Shown here piece by piece: positions 1 through 5,103 of a DNA stretch of 5,580 nt. The notes under the pieces are model-generated. The model was not told the origin of the DNA. It was given only the letters and a program-made list of their open reading frames with translations, and did not search any database. The position numbers and the translations under genes were made by a program. The first letter of the stretch is position 1; every line of letters begins with the position of its first letter. This DNA is from Actinomycetota bacterium (GTDB taxonomy: Bacteria; Actinomycetota; Actinomycetes; S36-B12; UBA5976), in NCBI GenBank assembly GCA_009923375.1, contig RFTO01000086.1:1-5580 (forward strand), written 5' to 3'.

Positions 1-716
1 GTGCCACGCAAGGTGAGGGTTTCACCCGCGCGCTTCACTGTGACGGCAATCGGTGCACTGCGTAAATCTTCGAGCGCCGTGGTCATCTGATCCCAGTTTG
101 GGTAAGCGACACCGTTGATCGCAATGATTCTGTCCCCGGCACGCAATCCCATCAATGTTGCGGGAGTTGGCTTAGTTCCAATACATGCTGTGCCATCAGT
201 TCCTGATGCAGCACCTTGCGGATTCGCTTGGGTTGGTACGCATGCGACCACTTCGCGGACGGCGGTGGAAAATTGCGGGAAGCCGATGCCGTAACTCGCG
301 AGGGATAGGAACAACACAGCGAGCACCAGGTTGACCGTGGGGCCGCCAGCCATGACAACGATTTTCTGCCAGGTCTTCAAACGCCAGAACACGCGGTGCT
401 CGTCGGCGGGGTCCACTTCAGCCAGGGTGGAGGCTCGCGCGTCCTCGATGATTCGTCGCATCCGACCCGATTGTTTGGCTTCGGTGGAGCGCGGCGGGAA
501 CATGCCAATCATCCGGATGTAACCACCTAGTGGGATGGCTTTGATGCCGTATTCGGTGTCGCCCTTTTTGCGGCTGAAGATGCTGGGCCCGAAGCCGACC
601 ATGAACTGAGTGACCTTCACGCCAAACCGTTTGGCCGGCAGCATGTGGCCGACTTCGTGCAAGGCGATGGACAGGCCAATGCCGAGCACGACAATCATGA
701 TCCCGACGAAACTCAC
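1..716 (-). CDS. rip1: Site-2 (M50) intramembrane zinc metalloprotease, Rip1/RseP family, C-terminus beyond window
   Basis: A membrane protease that cuts transmembrane substrates such as anti-sigma factors within the membrane. 238 residues are visible. The first membrane segment (about 3-19) leads into the zinc motif HEVGH (20-24, catalytic E21). Then come the conserved FGVKVTQFMVGFGPSIFSRK block (31-50), IPLGGYIRMIGM (61-72) and a second hydrophobic segment starting at AGGPTVNLVLA (123-133). A PDZ core follows, with GLRAGDRIIAINGV at 190-203. The third zinc ligand, in the later LDG-type segment, lies outside the window. The GTG at 716 is chosen because an in-frame TGA sits directly before it and a GAGGGTGG-like ribosome site lies just upstream (about 721-728). 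It follows dxr on the same strand after 94 bp, as dxr and rip1 do in mycobacteria. Two cysteines (C159, C178) between the second membrane segment and the PDZ core may pair outside the membrane. The family is certain; the substrate is not known. Confidence 0.93.
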   Translation of the reverse strand, partial: MSFVGIMIVVLGIGLSIALHEVGHMLPAKRFGVKVTQFMVGFGPSIFSRKKGDTEYGIKAIPLGGYIRMIGMFPPRSTEAKQSGRMRRIIEDARASTLAEVDPADEHRVFWRLKTWQKIVVMAGGPTVNLVLAVLFLSLASYGIGFPQFSTAVREVVACVPTQANPQGAASGTDGTACIGTKPTPATLMGLRAGDRIIAINGVAYPNWDQMTTALEDLRSAPIAVTVKRAGETLTLRG

Positions 717-735
717 TCAACCACCCTCATTCACT

Positions 736-760
736 TCTGCGCATCAGTGTGGTGCGCAGA
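736..760. promoter_or_regulatory. Strong dyad/hairpin between dxr and the site-2 protease gene
   Basis: TCTGCGCA (736-743) and TGCGCAGA (753-760) are perfect 8-bp inverted repeats. Inside them CA (745-746) can pair with TG (750-751), leaving a GTG loop and one mismatch at 744/752. As RNA on the minus strand it would be a stable hairpin ending about 20 bases before the protease start codon, with no T-run after it. As DNA it overlaps the expected start of transcription of a candidate promoter at 760-789, so it could be an operator. Choosing between terminator/attenuator, processing site and operator is not possible from sequence. Confidence 0.5.
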
Positions 761-789
761 TTAGACACTCTCACACATGCAACTGACAA
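760..789 (-). promoter_or_regulatory. Candidate promoter for the site-2 protease gene
   Basis: On the minus strand TTGTCA (789-784, 5 of 6 to the -35 consensus) is followed after 18 bases by TCTAAT (765-760, 5 of 6 to the -10 consensus, but lacking the highly conserved second A). Transcription would begin near 753, inside the dyad at 736-760. It would allow the protease gene to be transcribed apart from dxr. The match is by eye only. Confidence 0.35.
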
Positions 790-810
790 CGATTATGCAC
801 GCGAAAGGGC

Positions 811-2055
811 TCATGCGCCCGCAATAGCGGAGGTCACATAACCCCGCGCCCATGCATCTGCCTCCAGCACAGCCTGCAGCGTCACATGGTCGTCTGAAAT
901 TCCGCTGTGAGCCGCCAATGCCGCTTCAATTGCTGGCACGATGTCGGTGAACTTCAGCGAACCGCCGGCAAATGCTGCAACTGCCGCCTCGTTCGCAGCG
1001 TTAAAGACTGCTGGGTGTGTGCCGCCAGCTGTGCCGGCGGCACGAGCCAAGGACACGGCTGGGAATCGCGCATCGTCCAAGGGGAAGAACTCCCAGGTGT
1101 GTGTAGTGGTCCAATCGATCCGGGGTGAGACATCAACGAGGCGTCGTGGCCAGGCCAGACCGAGCGCGATCGGCAGGTGCATATCCGGTGGGCTTGCTTG
1201 CGCAATGGTGGCGCCATCGACGAACTCGACCATGCTGTGGATGAGTTGCTGTGGGTGGATCACCACATCGATGCAATCGTAGGAGATTCCGAAAAGCAGG
1301 TGTGCCTCGATTAACTCCAAACCCTTGTTCACCATCGTTGCTGAGTTGATGGTGACTAGCGGCCCCATCTCCCAGTTGGGGTGCTTCAGCGCTTTCTCCA
1401 CGGTGACGTTTGCCAGTTGCTCGGGGGTGAATTTGCGAAAGGCGCCACCGGACGCTGTGAGCACCAATCGCGATATCTCTTCAGGCTTGCCGGCAGCCAA
1501 GCACTGAGCCAGCGCCGAATGTTCGGAGTCCACTGGCACCACCTGCCCGGGAGCGGCCATCGCCATCAGCAGCGGTCCCCCGACCACCAGGGATTCCTTA
1601 TTCGCCAGCGCGAGAGTGCGGCCAGCTCGGACCGCCGCGAGGCTCGGGCGCAGTCCGATGGCACCGGCTAGCGCGTTCAACACCACATCACAATCGATCG
1701 CCGCCGCCTCAGTTGCCGCATCGGCTCCGATTAACACCTCAACAGTTGCACCGGCGAGGAGTTCCCGAATGCGGGCACCGCCTTGCTCATCTGAGACTGC
1801 CACCACCCGCGGTGAGAACTCGGAGATTTGCGACATCAGCGCGTCGATGGAGCGATCGCTGACGCCAGTGGCACTTAACGCCACCACCTCAAACTGTCCT
1901 GCGTGCGCGCGGATGATCTCTAATGCCTGACTGCCGATGCTGCCCGTGCTACCCAAAATGCAGACTCGCCGGGGCCAGGTGCCTGAATCAGCATCACCCA
2001 ACAGCGGCGCGAGCGGCGTGTGTGAGCGATTTGGCTTCGGGTGAGACACGGGCAC
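811..2055 (-). CDS. dxr: 1-deoxy-D-xylulose 5-phosphate reductoisomerase
   Basis: Cytosolic enzyme of the MEP isoprenoid pathway. It rearranges and reduces 1-deoxy-D-xylulose 5-phosphate to 2-C-methyl-D-erythritol 4-phosphate, using NADPH and a divalent metal. The 414 residues include the NADPH-binding GSTGSIGS (35-42) and ANKESLVVGG (151-160). Metal ligands are D176 and E178 in VPVDSEHSALAQ, and E247 in MVNKGLELIEAHLLFG. Substrate-binding residues are S202 (TASGGAF), H225 and W228 (HPNWEMG), S238, N243 and K244. The C-terminal helical domain begins with IHPQQLIHSMVEF. All the catalytic residues known from the E. coli enzyme are present, and the length equals the usual actinobacterial length. 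The GTG at 2055 leaves about 30 residues before the first beta strand. It has no Shine-Dalgarno, and a GTG at 2049 is an alternative start. The gene is head to head with gabT and upstream of the site-2 protease gene. Confidence 0.98.
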   Translation of the reverse strand: MPVSHPKPNRSHTPLAPLLGDADSGTWPRRVCILGSTGSIGSQALEIIRAHAGQFEVVALSATGVSDRSIDALMSQISEFSPRVVAVSDEQGGARIRELLAGATVEVLIGADAATEAAAIDCDVVLNALAGAIGLRPSLAAVRAGRTLALANKESLVVGGPLLMAMAAPGQVVPVDSEHSALAQCLAAGKPEEISRLVLTASGGAFRKFTPEQLANVTVEKALKHPNWEMGPLVTINSATMVNKGLELIEAHLLFGISYDCIDVVIHPQQLIHSMVEFVDGATIAQASPPDMHLPIALGLAWPRRLVDVSPRIDWTTTHTWEFFPLDDARFPAVSLARAAGTAGGTHPAVFNAANEAAVAAFAGGSLKFTDIVPAIEAALAAHSGISDDHVTLQAVLEADAWARGYVTSAIAGA

Positions 2056-2083
2056 AGTCTTACAGCAGCGTTACTCTTACAGC
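2056..2083. promoter_or_regulatory. 28-bp divergent dxr/gabT start region with overlapping promoters
   Basis: Only 28 bp separate the GTG of dxr (2055) from the ATG of gabT (2084). Neither start has a Shine-Dalgarno. On the plus strand TACTCT (2072-2077) fits the actinobacterial -10 pattern TANNNT and stands 6 bases before the gabT ATG, as expected for a leaderless transcript. The -35 region (CGGGCA, 2049-2054) is weak. On the minus strand weaker -10-like boxes (TAAGAG at 2079-2074, TAAGAC at 2062-2057) could serve dxr. Both promoters would reach into the coding start of the opposite gene. Confidence 0.4.
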
Positions 2084-3445
2084 ATGACCGAGACCACAAC
2101 GTTCACACCGACTGCCGGCGGGCCAGGCCTGCCCCAGGTGCGTCGCATCGTCACCGAGCTGCCCGGACCGAAATCTGCGGCCTTGATGGCACGCCGCGAC
2201 GCGGCTGTTGCCAATGCGCTCTCCCCCGGTCTGCCCGCGTACATCGAGTACGCCGGCGGCGGAGTGCTGGTGGACGTGGATGGCAACTCCTTCATCGACA
2301 TGGCCTCGGGTATCGCCGTGACAACCGTCGGCAACGCCGACCCTAGAGTGGTGGCCGCAGTGCAGAAGCAGGCAGCTGCCTTCACACACACTTGTTTCAT
2401 GATCGCGCCATACGAGGGTTATGTGCAGGTGTGCGAGGCGCTGAACCGCCTCACTCCCGGCGATCACGCGAAGAAATCGATTTTGTTGAACTCCGGCGCC
2501 GAGGCAGTGGAGAACGCGGTGAAGATTGCCCGCGTTTACACCAAGCGCCAGGCGATTGTTGTGTTCGAGCATGCGTATCACGGACGTACGAACCTGACGA
2601 TGGCTTTGACGGCCAAGAACATGCCGTACAAAGAGGGCTTCGGTCCGTTCGCCGGCGAGATCCACCGGATGCCAATGTCTTACCCGTTCCGCAATTCAGA
2701 AAGCGGACCGGAGATGGCAGACATCGCCACCACCCGAATCGACAAGGAAATCGGCGGGCACAACGTGGCCGCGATCATCATTGAGCCCATCATGGGCGAG
2801 GGCGGCTTCATCGTGCCGGCACCGGGCTTCCTCAAGGCGTTGCGCGATTACTGCACTGCCAACGGCATCTTGCTCGTGGCAGATGAGATTCAGACTGGAT
2901 TTGGTCGCACTGGCGCATGGTTCGCCTGCGAGCATGAAGGTGTGGTGCCTGACTTGATCACCACCGCCAAGGGCATCGCCGATGGCATGCCTCTGTCAGC
3001 GGTCACCGGCCGCGCCGAGGTGATGGATTCAGTGCACAAGAGCGGCCTCGGCGGCACCTACAGCGGAAACCCGGTGGCATGTGCAGCAGCACTCGCAGCG
3101 ATTGAGACCTTCGAAAAGGACGACCTGCTTGCCCGCGCACGCCACATCGAGACAGTGATGAAGGCGCGGCTGGCTGACATTCAGGCAGCAACAGGTGGCG
3201 TCATCGGCGACATCCGTGGACGCGGCGCCATGATCGCCATCGAGATGGTGCAGCCTGACTCCAAGGAACCCAATGCCGGCATCGTCGGCAAGGTTGTTGC
3301 CCACTGCGTGAAGCAAGGCGTGTTCATCATCACCGCCGGCACCTACGGAAACGTCATCCGCTTCCTGCCACCGTTGGTAATCAGCGACCAGCTGCTCAAC
3401 GACGCCTTCGATGTGATCAAAGAAGCGTTCTTAGCGAGCGTGTGA
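2084..3445 (+). CDS. gabT: 4-aminobutyrate aminotransferase (class III, PLP-dependent)
   Basis: Moves the amino group of GABA to 2-oxoglutarate, giving succinate semialdehyde and glutamate; cytosolic, in GABA and putrescine breakdown. The 453 residues carry the class III aminotransferase features in order: SGIAVTTVGN (75-84), THTCFMIAPYEGYV (101-114), phosphate-binding NSGAEAVENA (136-145), ring-stacking Y165-H166-G167 in EHAYHGRTNLTMALT, E234 in IIEPIMGEGGF, and D267 contacting the pyridine nitrogen in ADEIQTGFGRTG. The Schiff-base lysine is K296 in TTAKGIADGMPLSAVTGRAE. GGTYSGNP (323-330) and the substrate-carboxylate arginine R426 (GNVIRFLPPL) follow. Length and these blocks agree closely with mycobacterial GabT. 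The ATG at 2084 lacks a Shine-Dalgarno but sits where a leaderless transcript would begin. No succinate semialdehyde dehydrogenase gene follows it here. Activity on other omega-amino acids such as 5-aminovalerate cannot be excluded. Confidence 0.95.
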   Translation: MTETTTFTPTAGGPGLPQVRRIVTELPGPKSAALMARRDAAVANALSPGLPAYIEYAGGGVLVDVDGNSFIDMASGIAVTTVGNADPRVVAAVQKQAAAFTHTCFMIAPYEGYVQVCEALNRLTPGDHAKKSILLNSGAEAVENAVKIARVYTKRQAIVVFEHAYHGRTNLTMALTAKNMPYKEGFGPFAGEIHRMPMSYPFRNSESGPEMADIATTRIDKEIGGHNVAAIIIEPIMGEGGFIVPAPGFLKALRDYCTANGILLVADEIQTGFGRTGAWFACEHEGVVPDLITTAKGIADGMPLSAVTGRAEVMDSVHKSGLGGTYSGNPVACAAALAAIETFEKDDLLARARHIETVMKARLADIQAATGGVIGDIRGRGAMIAIEMVQPDSKEPNAGIVGKVVAHCVKQGVFIITAGTYGNVIRFLPPLVISDQLLNDAFDVIKEAFLASV

Positions 3446-3561
3446 CCTCAGCGGCACCCAGAGGCCTGACACCACGGACGAAGAACTAGGTTCGCTCACA
3501 CCAACTCGAAGCGCAGCACTCACCTCTTGGCTGGCACAGCAGGCGAGAAGCCCGTGACTAC

Positions 3562-3587
3562 GCCCTGCGGTCAAGTCGGGGCAGGGC
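3562..3587. terminator. Candidate bidirectional terminator between gabT and the Ltp gene
   Basis: GCCCTGC (3562-3568) and GCAGGGC (3581-3587) form a perfect 7-bp GC-rich stem with a 12-base loop in the gap between two converging genes, 14 bases beyond the stop codon of the Ltp gene and 116 beyond that of gabT. No T-run follows on either strand, so it would be a U-less terminator or may be chance. The rest of the 155-bp gap shows nothing recognisable. Confidence 0.35.
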
Positions 3588-3600
3588 CGTAATCAAAGAG

Positions 3601-4107
3601 TTAGAGTCCTACTTTGTTCGCTGCGTACTTGGCCTGAGCCAGAGTGAACTTCCCGCCGTATTTGGACGATAGCTGATCGATGAGACCTTGCCTTGAGAAG
3701 TGGCTATACGCAAGGTAACCCTTTGCCGCAAGATACGCCTGCTTATTCCAGTTCACCTTGAGCTGGTCCACCGCCCAAGTCGCATCAGCCTTCTTAAACT
3801 GACCACCGTAGGGCGACGACAACTGATCAATGAGACCTTGCCGCGAGAAGCTGTCATACGCCAGATAATCCTTGGCGGCCCCCAACGCCTGCTTCATTGC
3901 CGCGGTCACTTTGGGCTTCTTCTTATCCAAACCCTGGACAGAAACTGCAACAGGCAAAGACACCGTGACCGACGGTGATCTCGCTCCCAGTTCAGTAGCC
4001 GAGTTCTCGGTTGCGTAAGCCGAGCCAGAGTTCGAGCAGGCGACGCCAAGTAAGGCACACCAAAAGGCAATCAAGGCTCGGATCATGGAGGCACTAGAGA
4101 AATGCAT
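3601..4107 (-). CDS. Ltp-family lipoprotein with two tandem Ltp repeats
   Basis: A small surface lipoprotein of 168 residues when started at the ATG at 4107. Residues 1-24 form a lipoprotein signal: R10, a hydrophobic stretch from A11, and a lipobox ending GVAC with the lipidated cysteine C24. A low-complexity Ser/Thr-rich linker ends in the basic KKKPK (62-66). Two copies of the Ltp repeat (Pfam 'host cell surface-exposed lipoprotein') follow with a 50-residue period. Each contains YLAY, then FSRQGLIDQLSS, then YGG-F (81-104 and 131-154). Such repeats fold as small helix-turn-helix-like units. In the streptococcal phage TP-J34 lipoprotein Ltp, this family blocks DNA entry of other phages; most bacterial members are uncharacterised. 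An upstream ATG in frame (4146) would place 13 extra residues before a poor signal, and the promoter evidence favours 4107. It converges with gabT and diverges from the PASTA lipoprotein. G+C is near 50%, lower than in gabT. The family is well supported; an anti-phage role is only a hypothesis. Confidence 0.85.
   Translation of the reverse strand: MHFSSASMIRALIAFWCALLGVACSNSGSAYATENSATELGARSPSVTVSLPVAVSVQGLDKKKPKVTAAMKQALGAAKDYLAYDSFSRQGLIDQLSSPYGGQFKKADATWAVDQLKVNWNKQAYLAAKGYLAYSHFSRQGLIDQLSSKYGGKFTLAQAKYAANKVGL
3604..3891 (-). repeat. Two tandem 150-bp Ltp repeat units
   Basis: Unit 1 (3891-3742) and unit 2 (3741-3604, slightly shorter) encode the two Ltp repeats. The 12-mer TGAGACCTTGCC (plus strand) recurs exactly 150 bases apart at 3681 and 3831, and the flanking TGATC-ATGAGACC context differs by one base. 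Conservation at the DNA level over the FSRQGLIDQLSS block points to internal duplication or later homogenisation. Confidence 0.8.
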
Positions 4108-4114
4108 GGTACTA

Positions 4115-4143
4115 ACGCTATCGCCAACCAACGAGGTCGGCAA
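4115..4143 (-). promoter_or_regulatory. Promoter of the Ltp lipoprotein gene (leaderless type)
   Basis: On the minus strand TTGCCG (4143-4138, 4 of 6 to the -35 consensus) is followed, after exactly 17 bases, by TAGCGT (4120-4115, pattern TANNNT). The ATG at 4107 lies 7 bases beyond, which is where transcription should start. No Shine-Dalgarno precedes this ATG. Together these favour a leaderless mRNA and decide the start codon. Confidence 0.5.
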
Positions 4144-4201
4144 CAACTTTGGCCCCTAGTTTTGCCAACGCTGCTGGTGGCCGTGCCCCCATATTCAAGG
4201 C

Positions 4202-4230
4202 TTGACTGTGTCCTGACCGCGCTCTAACGT
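4202..4230 (+). promoter_or_regulatory. Promoter of the PASTA lipoprotein gene
   Basis: TTGACT (4202-4207, 5 of 6 to the -35 consensus) and TAACGT (4225-4230, pattern TANNNT) are separated by exactly 17 bases. The transcript would begin near 4237, leaving a leader of about 36 bases that contains the ribosome site before the TTG at 4273. A second -10-like box, TATAAG (4238-4243), lies just downstream with a poor -35 (CTGACC, 4213-4218) and could be an alternative. Confidence 0.5.
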
Positions 4231-4260
4231 TACGAAATATAAGCCCCATCAGCCGGATTG

Positions 4261-4264
4261 AGGA
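4261..4264 (+). promoter_or_regulatory. Ribosome binding site deciding the PASTA lipoprotein start
   Basis: AGGA here stands 8 bases before the TTG at 4273. The alternative in-frame TTG at 4258 has no site at proper spacing, and using it would put five more residues ahead of the lysine of the signal peptide. Confidence 0.5.
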
Positions 4265-4272
4265 ACATCCAT

Positions 4273-4890
4273 TTGAAGACATTTGCTGTGCCCCTTCTTG
4301 CGATCGCACTTGCTGCCGCTGCCTGCGGGACAACAGACACCGCAAGCCTGCAGGGCGCCTCTGAAACGTCCACTGAGCCCAAACTGACTACGCCCACAGT
4401 TCCCGTTAGGTCGAGCTTGCCGAATTTCGTAGGAATGGGCCTGCAATCCGCGCAGGATGAAGCTCAAGCAACTGGCTTCAAATATCTCGATTCACACGAT
4501 TCCAGTGGCCGTGGTCGCCTGCAAGTGTTGGACAGAAACTGGAAGGTTTGCTTCCAATCACCACCTGCAAACAGCAAAGCCGAGTTTGATGCGACGGTAG
4601 ATTTCGGCGTCGTCAAACTTGAAGAGACCTGCCCAGTCAACGATGGGAATGAATCCGTGGTGAGGTCGGACCACCGGATGCCGACATTGATTGGGCTCTC
4701 TCTACAAGTGGCACGAGACGCCCTACCCGGCAACAGTTCTATCTCTGCTAAAGATGTATCGGGTCAAGGTCGCTCAATCTGGGTTGAGTCAAACTGGCAA
4801 GTCTGCGCTCAGGATCCGCCATCTGGGACGCCTCTCGCAGGGCAGCCTGTGTACCTGGAAGTGGTGAAATTCGATGAGGTCTGTCTCTAG
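4273..4890 (+). CDS. Lipoprotein with two PASTA-like repeats
   Basis: A 205-residue secreted lipoprotein of unknown role. Residues 1-18 are a signal peptide: K2, a hydrophobic core at about 4-17, and a lipobox ending AAAAC with the lipid-bearing C18. A Thr/Ser/Pro-rich linker runs to about 48. Repeat 1 (about 49-121) begins LPNFVGMGLQSAQDEAQATGF and contains SGRGRLQVLDRNWKVCFQSPPAN. Repeat 2 (about 136-204) begins MPTLIGLSLQVARDAL and contains SGQGRSIWVESNWQVCAQDPPSGT. This order of a proline-initiated opening, an amphipathic helix and a WxVxxQxPxxGT-type turn is that of the PASTA fold, which binds peptidoglycan fragments in serine/threonine kinases and penicillin-binding proteins. No kinase or transpeptidase domain is attached. 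Each repeat has a cysteine pair at equivalent places (C93/C120, C178/C204), suggesting a disulfide in each. The start is TTG at 4273; TTG at 4258 is the alternative. The gene diverges from the Ltp lipoprotein and shares its lower G+C. A cell-wall-associated role is inference. Confidence 0.85.
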   Translation: MKTFAVPLLAIALAAAACGTTDTASLQGASETSTEPKLTTPTVPVRSSLPNFVGMGLQSAQDEAQATGFKYLDSHDSSGRGRLQVLDRNWKVCFQSPPANSKAEFDATVDFGVVKLEETCPVNDGNESVVRSDHRMPTLIGLSLQVARDALPGNSSISAKDVSGQGRSIWVESNWQVCAQDPPSGTPLAGQPVYLEVVKFDEVCL

Positions 4891-4931
4891 CTGAAACAAA
4901 TCCTTCTGGAAGGGGGCGCTCTCCTGTGGGA

Positions 4932-4966
4932 CATCGCGAACACGGCTTCAGAGAATCTCCGCGATG
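4932..4966. other. 7-bp inverted repeat downstream of the PASTA gene
   Basis: CATCGCG (4932-4938) and CGCGATG (4960-4966) are perfect inverted repeats with a 21-base spacer, about 40 bases after the PASTA stop codon. It may be a weak terminator for that gene, but the loop is long and no T-run follows. The 213-bp gap 4891-5103 otherwise holds the hairpin at 5073-5090 and a short direct repeat (GCAGCAAT at 5046 and 5059), and no convincing gene. Confidence 0.2.
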
Positions 4967-5072
4967 GCCGACCCGCATCCGATGAGAATTTCCGAATGCT
5001 CGGTCAATGGCCCTCAAACGACGACCCCGCCGCATGCTGACGGAGGCAGCAATCTGTCGCAGCAATAACTGA

Positions 5073-5090
5073 AATCCAACGCGGTGGATT
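5073..5090 (-). terminator. Candidate terminator of the ureohydrolase gene
   Basis: On the minus strand AATCCA pairs perfectly with TGGATT across a 6-base loop, beginning 13 bases after the ureohydrolase stop codon. It is followed by TCAGTTATT, a modest T-rich tail. The position is right for a Rho-independent terminator, although the stem is short and half A/T. Confidence 0.4.
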
Positions 5091-5103
5091 CGCAAACCTC
5101 GAA

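Noticed and set aside
418..720. 100-residue minus-strand open frame starting TTG at 720
   Set aside because: It overlaps the site-2 protease in another frame; its protein is rich in Arg/His without any motif, while the GTG-716 frame carries HEVGH and PDZ motifs.
3446..3464. CCTC/GAGG hairpin directly after the gabT stop codon
   Set aside because: Only 4 base pairs with an 11-base loop and no T-run.
4123..4169. Direct repeats GCCAAC (4123-4128, 4164-4169) and a TTGGC/GCCAA dyad (4149-4168) between the two lipoprotein genes
   Set aside because: Short enough to occur by chance; 41-bp spacing is suggestive of an operator but nothing else supports it.
3601..4890. Two-gene lipoprotein pair as a toxin-immunity or complete defence system
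   Set aside because: No nuclease, NTPase, toxin or effector domain is visible in either protein; only the Ltp homology hints at phage exclusion.
5046..5066. 8-bp direct repeat GCAGCAAT (5046-5053, 5059-5066), considered as an insertion-site duplication
   Set aside because: Copies are only 5 bases apart with nothing inserted between them; no mobile element remains.
4964..5068. 34-codon plus-strand ORF beginning MADPHPMRISEC in the gap before the ureohydrolase
   Set aside because: No convincing ribosome site, low-complexity Pro/Thr/Ser composition and no recognisable relative; not enough to call a gene.
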